This document shows positions 20,619 through 30,061 of a DNA stretch of 56,129 nt, in pieces (the first letter of the stretch is position 1; every line of letters begins with the position of its first letter). A program made the translations under genes and the position numbers. The notes under the pieces are model-generated. The model saw nothing but the letters and a program-made list of their open reading frames with translations, ran no database searches and was not told the origin of the DNA. The DNA comes from Lactarius indigo. Lineage: Eukaryota; Basidiomycota; Agaricomycetes; Russulales; Russulaceae. The stretch is from assembly GCA_025766275.1 (NCBI GenBank), contig JAFKAC010000228.1:1-56129 (forward strand), read 5' to 3'.

Positions 20619-21896
20619 TCAATTCGGTCGAACAATGAGCACCCCAGTATTCCTTGGATCCAGTGAATGCGTCAGCCCTCGTCTATTGGGTCGACTCAGG
20701 TCAGTCTATAGAATCAGGGATGATAAGTCGCACGTACTTATTAAAGAGCTCCTCCAGAGCCGGTCGAATCTTGGCCTCACCGGCGTCCGAGTGCAGCCCC
20801 TTGCCTGAGTCGGTCCGGCTCTTATTTACACAACATCTGACAGGGTTAGTCAAAAGACTCACCGACTATGAAGCGCACTGCTTCGTCGCCCCTCGATTTG
20901 GCAGACTCAACCTGGTCCTTTGCAAGCCGGATGGCCTCGGGGACGTGCAGACCATGAAGGTCGATCGTCCCCTCCTTACGATTCTGAGACAAAGAAGGGT
21001 TGAGAACAAGCTTCAGTACATGTCTACCCGCTTACCTTGTTGTTCTCCTTAAATATGATTTCGGCCGCCCGCTTATCGAGTTCCTTCTTTGCACTCTCAT
21101 GGGACATAGCTTCCTGCCTGTGTGCCTGTGCGGCCCCGCGCAGTCCCTTTTTTTGCGCACTCTTGGCCCGACTATATGCCTCCGTCATCTCCCGACCTCT
21201 GCGTCGCGCTTGTTCACGTAGTTTCTTGGCGAATTCGAGGTCCTCAATGCTGGCTGGCTCATCAGGGTGAGGGCCGGACGGGACGATCGCAGGTACGGTC
21301 GGCAGGCGAGGCTCGCTTTCAGTAGGCTCGGGCGCAGGAACACGAGAAAGAAGTTGTGTGCGAGTCGAGGACAGCTGTGTCCAATTCAGCGTTTGAACGC
21401 GAGATGAAGTCACACTCGAGTGGTAGACGCCACGATCGCTAACAGGAGGTGTAGGAGTCTTTGGGGACAGCTGTATCCGACTTGGCGTTCGAGCGTGAGG
21501 CGAGGCTACACTCGGGTGATAGACGCTGGGACCACTATCAGGAGATGCAGAGGTCTTAGGGGGCTGTTGTGTCTGACTTGGTGTTCGAACATGAGGTGAG
21601 GATACATTCCCGTAGTCAGAAGGTGTAAGAGGGGTCTTGGGTGCGGTCTGGCTGTGGGCATAGGTCGCTGGAGATTGATAGGTACTTCGAGTGTAAGATA
21701 CGGGCGGAGGTGGCCTGTAAACCTGCTGGGTCTGGATCCCAGTCACGCCATTGTTGACCGAAGGACTCGGGTAGGACGCACGAGAAGGCGTAAGGTGGTC
21801 CCTTCTTCTACGAAAGAAGTGGTAGGTACCAACAGCAGCAGCGGCCAAGACGGCGCCCACCGCAACAAGCGTGAAGAACAACGCAAAGCCCCGCAT
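20619..21896 (-). CDS. A8: membrane-anchored DUF1771-Smr protein, mosaic copy (370 aa)
   Basis: Exons on the minus strand are 21036-21896, 20863-20983, 20738-20804 and 20619-20682; phases close. Start MRGFALFF; one long hydrophobic anchor (about 3-24) followed by RRRR, a typical stop-transfer signal that would favour a cytosolic C-terminus. The linker contains three repeats of about 25-30 residues with RTPSQ/YHSS motifs. DUF1771 (about 216-287) and Smr (288-370; TIDLHGL, GKGLHSDAGEAK, GVLIVRPN) follow. The DUF1771 core is of the A7/A1 type but the flanking linker end and Smr domain are of the A2/A3/A6 type, which points to gene conversion. The last hydrophobic strand reads VRP rather than VRL. 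Confidence 0.87.
21063..21197. repeat. 135-bp tract identical between A7 and A8 (A8 copy)
   Basis: Identical to 18,113-18,247. Immediately upstream and downstream the copies differ (for example gttctccttaaatatgattt here, gttctccctaaagatgatcc in A7; tctgcgtcgcgcttg here, gctacgctgcgcttt in A7). Confidence 0.85.
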
Positions 21897-22796
21897 GTTG
21901 ACCGAGGGAAAAGTACTATGCCCGGGGCAGGTACTAATAGTTGGTTTAGTAGATATAGGTTTGGAAATTAGAACCGAGTTTACGGAATGTCCCCTAAACG
22001 CCGTGCGGTGCATCAGAAGAAGCAAGTTCCGTGTCAAACACAGAAGGCGCGCTAGCCACGTTCTCTTGGCGGAAGTGAAGCGAGGGACTCAAGTCAGGAA
22101 TGTGTTGTCGTCAGGTGCCCGTTCCGGGGAACGAAACATCTGGGCCTCGGATCACGCAGTAAGCTGCACGGACGAGAAAATTGTATGTCGAATTGCCTCC
22201 GGGGCAAGTAGCATACCGCCACAAGTTCAAATAAGCATCGCTTGAGGGCCAGCAGGAGAGGGCATGTCAACCCTGGAAGACGGGAGATGAACGTTATCGA
22301 TGAACGTCGATGAACCATTGATGGGCACCAACCTGGCAGATGAACCGGTTTTCCCTGTCAGGCTGGAAACCGAACCGTGCCACATACTCATAGGTGTCAT
22401 TGCTAGTCACGGCCTTCAAGTTGACAATATCGACACACCATTGGCCCTAACATGAGTACACGTCAATTGAAGGGACATTTCAAGTCATACATTCATGACG
22501 CTAAGGCGGCACGAAGCCCTACAGCCTCAGCTTAGAGCTGAAGCGCCGAAGCCCCAAGGTCGCCCGCCATTGCCAGTTGGCCGCTAAGTTACCCGAGAGA
22601 ACCGCTCCACCCTTTCCGACAATGCCACAATAAACAACAGCCTCAGTAATCACCACTGTACGTTGCTAAGCAAAGGGCGAATAATGATGAAAGGGGACGT
22701 ACAAGGGAAATTTCAGTGCTCTCTAACCTGCAGAGAGCGTTTCTGTGCAAGGTATCCCTACCCGGATCACGGAGTACAGAAAAAGGAAAGCCTTCC
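21897..22796. other. A8 upstream region, no gene
   Basis: No gene seen. It carries a partial A promoter module and more diverged versions of the distal blocks (cgcttgagggccagcaggag near 22,238; cacatactcatag near 22,380). Confidence 0.45.
21970..22020 (-). promoter_or_regulatory. Partial A-gene promoter module (A8), TATA-like part absent
   Basis: Minus strand keeps TGATGCACCGCACGGCG and CCGTAAACTC, but the TACTTATAGCT element of the other copies is replaced by unrelated sequence (TATATCTACTAAACC region near 21,945). A8 expression may therefore differ. Confidence 0.4.
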
Positions 22797-23715
22797 CTAG
22801 GACTCCTGCCCTGGTAGGCGAACGATGAGCACACCTCCGTTGTCAGGATCCAACTCAGATTCTAGTCCGCGCCTTCAATACGTGTCAGCGTAAGTTCGAA
22901 CTCAGAATGTAAGTGATGTGACTCACTCTGTTATGTACTCCCGCAGAGCCGGTAAGATCTTTGGGCCGTTTTTTGAACGCTTTCCTTTGCCTAGACCACG
23001 CCCAGATTGTAGTTGTCATCGCCGTCAGTGTCTTACAAGCGTTGGCAATCAACGCGGCGTGGGACTTACCAGTAATGAAGCGTATGGTCCACTGTCCCTT
23101 TGACATTGCCTCTTGGATCTTCTTTTTTGCCGCTTCAATGGCTCCGGGGACGTGTAGGAAGCGAAGGTTGACTTCTCCCGGTTTCGCATTCTAATCCGAG
23201 ACGAGATATCAGGTATTCATACGAAGCAACTACGAAGAATCGCCGTACCCAATTCATGACTGGCAGGCCAAGGAAACCCGGACATACTATATTCAGCTCG
23301 CCCTAGGACCAACTCACTACCACCCACCTCCGAAGATAATCTTGCCGGCCTTCCGGTTAAGCTGGTACATTGCGTTCCGACACATTTTTGCGAGCTCCGT
23401 CAGTGCCTTTGCGAGGATGGACTCCCCTTGCTCGCGAGCTTTTTGGGCCTGCTCGAGCAGCTCTTCTCGCTCTTCGCCCTTCTTACGCGCCTGTTCTCGC
23501 AGATTTTCTGCTTTCTTTAGCTTCTTTGACCTGGACTCAGAGTGGCCACTTGGACCGGGCTGTGCCCCTGAAGCGGTCACATCTTGAGCGATGTCCTCAG
23601 CGAGTTCATGAGATTCGTAAGGGGGAAAATCCGAGTCGTTCGGAATACGCGAGAAATCGCCCCTTTGTTCGTCTCTGGCCTTTCCCTTTGGAGAGGAACG
23701 GAAAATGGGCTTCAT
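22797..23715 (-). CDS. B8: soluble DUF1771-Smr protein, both motif histidines lost (219 aa)
   Basis: Exons on the minus strand are 23328-23715, 23249-23259 (11 nt), 23070-23190, 22927-22990 and 22797-22872; phases close. Start MKPIF is chosen by match to B6. An in-frame ATG at 23,799 (MCVCEGQ) lies about 90 nt after a TATAAGTA-like element and could add 28 residues. DUF1771 is Lys/Glu-rich (about 65-129, ENLREQARKKGEERE to GKIIFG). Smr: motif 1 is VNLRFL instead of DLHG and motif 2 is GKGKRSKNG instead of GxGxHS, so the usual Asp and both His are absent, while the fold-defining ends (NGGVLIVRLP) remain. It is predicted to be structurally intact but catalytically inactive. Confidence 0.82.
23249..23259 (-). 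other. 11-nt microexon of B8
   Basis: TCATGAATTGG on the minus strand, flanked by CTGCCAG and GTACGG. It completes the Gly/Val codon of exon 1 and enters the Smr exon at phase 0. Length matches B6 and B4, although 7 of 11 bases differ, so length and phase rather than sequence are conserved. Confidence 0.75.
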
Positions 23716-24090
23716 CGCTACGGTTGGTACAGGTGTGCGGGGATAGGCTACACAGACCCCGTTTACATGATAGTAAATCTGTCCTTCGCACACGCACATT
23801 CCTCGAGGCGGCCCATTGGGCGTGGGGTAGGCGCCGTGAAAGGCAACCCTGGACGGGATGCAATGTGACAACGTGACAAATGAAATAGTTATAAGTAAGT
23901 TCGAAGATGCGAGGGCTTGATTCTTGTGCTTCCGTGAAAGGAAATACAGCAGGTTCGTGTAGGGCTCGTCAGGCGGCATCTTTGTGTAGTAGAAAGTAAG
24001 GGCGTCCTAGGTTTCTTTTCAGGTTAACTTAGGAACTGGTACAACTTGGCACAACGGAAGGAGCGGAATCCTACACGGGACCATTTCCCA
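23716..24090. other. B8 5' flank and muskelin 3' flank
   Basis: This contains a possible TATA-like element for B8 (minus strand TACTTATAACT near 23,886-23,896), an in-frame upstream extension of B8, and the end of the repeat array. Right of about 23,990 no array sequence is seen. Confidence 0.4.
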
Positions 24091-27024
24091 CTAGTCCTTC
24101 CCTCTTTCTTCGTACCAATCAATCACTTCTGCCAGGTCCGCTACCGGTTCCTTCGCCTCTTGGGAGAAAAACTCCATAAGTTGCTGGAACACGTCCCTTC
24201 GCGCTTTGGCATTTTCCGGGGTCACACTGGCCGGAGAAGGATTAGGCGCGACCGGAGTAGAAGTAGGGCGTGCGAGGAGGGGGGCGAGAAGCTCGCGTAG
24301 CACGTCGCCTTCCGAGGATGCGTGGTCCGCAACTTCAGCGACCTCTGTCTGGAGGAATCGAAGGGCCTGTACGGCGGGGAGCGTCGTGCAAGCCTCGCGG
24401 AACCTGTGTGCACAACAATATATACAACGACCAAATCACGACGCAGAAGGACAGCGTACTGTTGACAGCGGATGCGGAACGTACTGCGCCGCACGATTTC
24501 CTCACGCCCTGGTCTGCAGAAACGACGCGACTCAATCAACATGGGACAAAAGGGCGTATCGGCTCACCGCGAAAGCGACATACTCCAAAAGTCGCTCAAC
24601 CTCTGCTCCGCTAATGCGTCATTTCCGTGGACGTTGTCGCCCAAAGCTCCAGTTTCGAGCAGGCGTCCCGCGTTCCCACCGTGCAGATAGGCGACGCGTG
24701 TCCGTCCGTCGTACACGACCTGGTGCGCATAGCGTGCAGGTGGCGCGCTATCGGCCCGCGACGGTGGCAATAGTGTACGCGTCCAGTTCGCCGGCCGCGA
24801 AGAGTAGCGAAATACCCAGTGCTCCCCGTCGAGCCGCGGAAAGGGGGTCGTTCTGGTGCGCTTCAGGCCACAGAACCTGTGATATGCCATGACCCCCGAG
24901 AGCAACAAAAACAGAACACACGGGGTATTTACACGTATATCTCCTTCAATGTGGGATCGATCACAGCGCGTTGAGCAAACATCTTCTCTGGGCCACCAGA
25001 TGTAGAGAAGTTCGAAAAAAGTTCGGTGGCCGTGTTCGTGTTGAGGTCGTACTTCTGCACGTCGGAAAGGTAGTGCTCGCCGTCCTCCATGCCACCGAAT
25101 ACATACAGGGCGTTCTCGTTCGGTTCAAATATCATTGAATGACCTATGCCTGGGAACTCAACCTGGTTCAAGCTACTTCAGACCCGGCGCACGTACCAAA
25201 CCTACGAGTGAGCGGGTGGGAATTGGACGAAGGGCTCTTGTATCTGACCGTGCTTCATTGTCAAAGGCTCTAGGAGAAAAATGTTTGAAACTGGCTTACG
25301 GTAATTGAGACCACACTCTCATCGCAACATCGTAGCTATAAAGCCCCGAAAACTTGGTCGCCTCACCAAGTGACCAGTCGTTGATGCGCCCTCCACAGAC
25401 GTAGAGACGCCCTCCAGCAGGGTCCACGACCATCTGGTGATCAATTATCCACGGAGGACCACCTGACGCCTGTAGATATGGTCAGAGGAGCACGCAAGCA
25501 GCCTCGGAGAGCCCTGCTACCTCTGTGTCGGCAGAAACCAGTTCCCAAGTCCCTGCATTGTCGCCGCGCGTATGATACGTGTAAAAGTCAGCGCGCTGTG
25601 CAGGCGCGCGTGGCTCGGCAGCTGCCGGGCTTCGCAAACGCATAGCGTCGTTTTCTCTCAGCTCGTCGTCGCTGACGCCGAGACTTCCCAGGATGTATAT
25701 GCACCCTGACTTGGCATCGAACGCCATCTTATGGCAGGAGCGTCGGCCGGGCCAGACGGCGCCCTCGTTCTGCGGCACGACGTGCCACTGGCCGTCCGCG
25801 ATCACGTACACCCAAAAGTCGTCGAGACTGCGCTCGCCGTCCCACCCGCCATAGAGGTATATCCGACCTGCGGCCTCGTCGATGCACATCGCGTGTCCCC
25901 CGCGCTGGCGGGGCGTGTCGCCGTCGGCACTTGGGCCGCAGAGACGCGTCCACGTCGCGTGGGCGGGTGCTTTGTGCGCGAACGCGTCGAATAGGCCCGC
26001 GTCGGCGGTGAGTTGCAGGACACGTTCGGCTTCGGCCCAGTCGCCATCAGACACGATGCTATCATAGAGCCGCGTGACGAGTGGGTGCTCGAGCTGGACG
26101 CCCGCGCTGGCAGTGAGAGCCTTAAAGGGCACCATGAGGCGGCGCGAACGAAGGTGTTTTAAGATATGGCGGAGGGCCGTCGCTTCCATGTACTACGATG
26201 CGCATTATGGATAAAGGTCACTAGGAAGGTAGCGACCATCGGGCATACCTCCTCGTGCCGTTGCTGGACCTCCTTCACGTGGCTCTCTTCATCGAAACCA
26301 GCAATGGAGACAAACCAGATGGATATATGGAAGCTATGGCTATATGCGCTTTAAAATCCCAATGTGTCCATTTTTCGGTGACGGAAGTAAATGTCAATAT
26401 GACGCACGATATGGGGACTATTTTTAAGTATCGACTCGGAAAGGGTACCCCCGCACGGTTGACGTGTCGTAGGATGAAGGTCTCTGCTACGCTGTCGTCC
26501 TTCAGGGTGGCAGAGAGGACCTCAGCCATGCGATCCTTGGTCAGGCCAAGGCAGATCTTGAACTCTTTCATATTGCAAGGATGTTCTGAACATGGCATTT
26601 GTCAGGGTCAGGTATGGGTAGGTGGCACCTCAAACTAGAGACGGACGTTTGTAGTGCTGCGGGAAGGACAACATGGCGCGATTGGCGGGGGTCGCTTAAA
26701 GTCGGGACTGAATACCCACCTTCCCGAAAGTGATGCTATCTGAGCAGGTTTGAGCAGTTGTTCTGTGCCAAGTGAATCGCGAGACTCACCAATAACGCTG
26801 AGAGTGTCGAGTCGCAGGAGTATCCACTGCTTAATGCTCGGGTTCTCATGCAGCCCACTCCACCTGCTGTTCGGGTCTGTAGGTAGGTCGACCATGATGT
26901 TCTCAGCGACAAAGCGGTTGCTATGTTCTGAACAACCGGCTACGGTGTACGACAACCGTGTCGGAGATGTGCTATTACCCACATCGTGGTTGTGAGCAAC
27001 GGGCTCATCAGTGAAAAAAGCCAT
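24091..27024 (-). CDS. Muskelin-like LisH/CTLH-kelch protein, probable GID/CTLH ligase component
   Basis: The minus-strand N-terminus (MAFFTDEP) leads into a discoidin-like Muskelin_N domain (SYTVAGCSEHSNRF, SRWSG, KQWILLRLDTL, PCNMKEFK, RYLKIVPI), then LisH/CTLH helices and kelch repeats (GGHAMCIDEAAGRIYLYGGWDG, RRSCHKMAF, DHQMVVDP, GHSMIFEP, YAHQVVYD), ending EERGKD at 24,091. The 5' exons that close in frame are 26790-27024, 26720-26739 (20 nt), 26647-26656 (10 nt), 26408-26585, 26249-26339, 25521-26192 and 25300-25469. One junction near 25,150-25,270 and the exon ends near 24,300-24,570 could not be fixed. Muskelin is a substrate-receptor-type subunit of CTLH ubiquitin ligases in animals. 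Whether it acts so here is inferred. Confidence 0.85.
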
Positions 27025-27390
27025 ATGAATCTGATGCGACGTTACATATGCGACTTTGAGCCCATGTGCCGGTGTGTATGCGTGTACGGGGCGCTCAAAC
27101 GGATAGCCGAGCCGAGAAAGGTTGTGGCGTATTTCACTCGGGACAAAGCCAAACATGTGATGATTTCAACAAGATATTGCTTCAAACGAAGGCCATACAC
27201 GCACATGCTACAGGTCTGACAGGAGGACAGCCGACACACACAAAAAAACAAAATAATAAAAGAAAAAAAGAACAAGCAGTGATAGAGCTGGATGTATAGC
27301 ACAAAGGGTAGGGTACGCGCTGGCGTGAGAGATAAGAAAGGGGGTAATTATGTACGAGGAGTGGGGATAACCAGTAAGTGCGAACGACGA
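27025..27390. other. Spacer between CCR4 3' end and muskelin 5' end
   Basis: This holds the muskelin 5' flank and CCR4 3' untranslated region, with an A-rich stretch near 27,240-27,275. No gene seen. Confidence 0.4.
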
Positions 27391-29716
27391 TCATGCGTGG
27401 GAGGGATTCGGGAACACAGGCGGTGGTCGTGCTTGTGCGTCGCGAGGTGGTTTGACGCGGAACTCGCCAAATATCGGGATATGACTACAATATGGTTGTT
27501 AGCTAGGTCGGCAACGAAACGAAAAACACCTACTCGGAGGGGTTGTGTGCATCTGGGAATCCAACCACCTTCTCCAAATATCGGCGATCCACCTCACTGA
27601 GCACGGCATTCACGGAGAGTGTTGACGTCGAGTACCAGATATAATCAATTGCTCCATGGAAGCCCGGAGTGTAATTGGTAAGCGGAAGTTCGCCAATGCC
27701 CGCATACGTGCTCTTCAACCCCAGTCGGTGCCGCAAGCCTTCGCTTGTATATCTACCGTATGAGTGCGCCAAAAAGTCCGGGTGGTCCCCTGCAAGTATG
27801 CCGTTCGCGAGAAATTCGTATACGCCACTACCCGGAACAGAGTTGTAGTCCCCACTGATGATGATGGGGATCTTCGTTCCATCCGAGTACATCGGCGGTG
27901 GTTTCGCCGTCGATGGTGTGTCGGACGGTGGACGTGGCGGGTATTTCGCAAAGTTATTGGCGACTTTCTCCACTTCGTCGACAAGTAGCGCAACCTGTAC
28001 CAACTTGACGTCGCTGTACTTTGGGTCCCAGCAGATGTGCGCATTCGCGATGACGTGTCGCGTGCCAGTCTCAATATTTTCGAAGAGACAGATGACAGCG
28101 ATGTCACTCCGAATCAGTACCCGGTTGAACATGTCGTCCGTTTTCTTGAAATCGGGTCGCTGCATGGCCACTGCACTGAATTCGAGAGGATGTTGCTCCA
28201 CTAGCTGGTATCTGTGATAATGGTCATGAGGACAACGTGAGGGTGTTGAAGGTAGCATACGCACCTAGACTTCTTGAAGAAAACCGCGCACCCATCTACC
28301 AGCCTGCGATCCGCCTCGTTCATCGTCTTGTAGCGTGACTTGGGATAGTATACGCCCTCGTAACCTGCATTTCCAAGCTTAGGGACAAAGTATTCTTCAT
28401 ACTGTGCTGTTTGGACCTCCTGCAGACACAAGAAGTCTGCTTGATGCTTGAGGATCTCGGCCAAGATAATATCACGACGGTAGCTCCATTCAAGCGCCCA
28501 CGAGGGGGTGTACCCGTACAACCTCTCGGTTGCGTACATCTCGCACAGGATATTGTAAGACAAGACGCTGAATACTTCAACATTCGGATCTTCAAGTAGC
28601 GCTTCACGTTCCCCCGGTGCCAAGAGGTCGCGTAGAGAGCGAGGGGGTGGCGGCGCAGGAATCGGGCACGAGTCGCGTAGGAAAGAGATGAGGGCAGGAG
28701 TGCCTTCCTTCTGCACAATCGCCTTGAGTGAGGGTTCGAGCGGGTTTCCCTCAATACCTAGTGTCCGTAATTGGTGCAAGGTACCGAGTTCCGGTGGAAT
28801 AGTGGCAATGTGATTATCAAAAAGATAAAGTTCCTTAAGCTTGGTGAGCATGCCCATCTCCGGCGGTAACGTTTGGAGGTTGTTCCCAGAGAGGTCGAGA
28901 AGCTCAAGATGTCGTAACCTGGCAATCTCCGGGGGAATCGTCGTGAGAGTATTGTGGTTAAGGTAAAGGTTGATGAGGAAAGTGAAGGAGAAGAGGCCAG
29001 ACGTAGGCGGCAGGTGCTTGATTTGCACGCCACCCATGTCGAGTGAGCTCCAGCTGTTCTCCGGGGGTTTGGCAGCGGTTGGACGGGGGGCTTCTGCGAC
29101 GGGTGCGACGGTTGATGACGGGTGGTTGACATTCGAGTTAGCACCATTTGTGGTAGCCTCACCACTTGGACTTGGACTAATGGCACCCTCGAGGCCGTCA
29201 GAGTCCTTGGTTACCACGGTTTCGGGAGGAGGCTTGTTGGGATTTGTAATGGGAATTGCGGACTTTGTCACTGTGCGAGAAGCCATGGCACTGGCGCGAG
29301 CACGGTGGTGAGGCGACCGAGAGGCACGGATCATCTAGTGGAATATCAAGGTGGACTCGCACGGAGAATGGACCATCACAACGCACCTCGCACTTGAGTA
29401 ACTGCTGTTGCCAATGAGGGGTGATGATCTGGCTTGAGGCACTTCCCGGTGAGCCCTGTCCGACACCAATGGGTTGACCAAGAACGTTGACGGCGACACC
29501 ATTATTTGAGGGTGGGGATGGATAGTGTGAGATGGAGTTTTGGTGGTGGTGAAGCGACTGCATGTGGTGAGGTATGTTCCCGTTCGTATAGAGGGGATAA
29601 CCGGGAGAGGGGGGAGGTGGACCAAAGGGATGTGTGGGACGAGCCCATGGTGAGGGATCGGGATGTGTTGAAGAAAGCTTGTGGGCGATGCCCGGGGATT
29701 GCTGAGAATAGTACAT
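27391..29716 (-). CDS. CCR4: CCR4-type poly(A) deadenylase, LRR plus EEP nuclease (723 aa)
   Basis: Exons on the minus strand are 29387-29716, 28265-29334, 27534-28211 and 27391-27484; all phases close. The N-terminus is Pro/His/Gln-rich (about 1-100). After a Ser/Pro region lie about four leucine-rich repeats (about 220-320; LYLNHNTLTTIPPEI, LDLSGNNLQTLPPEM), which in yeast dock on Caf1. The C-terminal exonuclease-endonuclease-phosphatase domain (about 365-715) shows SYNIL, DFLCLQEVQ, SGDYNS, GAIDYIWY and PSDHIP, giving the catalytic Asn, Glu, Asp/Asn and His. It acts in the cytoplasm in CCR4-NOT, shortening mRNA poly(A) tails. It shares a 345-bp promoter region with the divergent ERG19. Confidence 0.95.
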
Positions 29717-30061
29717 CGCATTGGCGGGGGGGACTGAGGTGTTGAAAGGTAATTCGGAACAGAAAAGGGGTTATCAAATAAAAATAATGGAGATAAGTGA
29801 ACGTACCAGCAGACAACGACCAGTTTGTTCGCCAGTCCGAGATGACAACTGGAACTGAGACACTCGCACCGGAACCGCACACACGTACAAAGGTGACCCT
29901 GGTCACACGACGCACTCGAGGTCACGTAACGTGACATCTCCATCAGTTGGTCATCATTCGGTCCAGATTACTTGACCAGCGTTCTCTTCGCGTCTCCGGC
30001 TTATAAGTACCCTCGCTCTCCCATCCGAACACCATCAACGATTCTCTTCCCGACTTTAGAA
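29717..30061. promoter_or_regulatory. Bidirectional promoter CCR4 / ERG19
   Basis: 345 bp lie between the two start codons. A TATA-like CTTATAAGTA at 30,000-30,009 sits about 55 nt before the ERG19 ATG. A perfect inverted repeat GTCACGT-A-ACGTGAC lies at 29,921-29,935 and a second GGTCAC at 29,901-29,906. ACGTGAC half-sites resemble bZIP/bHLH targets; the binding factor is not known. Confidence 0.5.

Noticed and set aside
1..23715. Array interpreted as a transposon cluster
   Set aside because: No transposase, reverse transcriptase, long terminal repeats or terminal inverted repeats; the repeated unit consists of spliced genes with conserved protein motifs.
23317..23979. Longest B8 start at 23,979 (MPPDEPYT)
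   Set aside because: It would run through the TATA-like element and has no counterpart in B6. Starts at 23,715 or 23,799 fit better.
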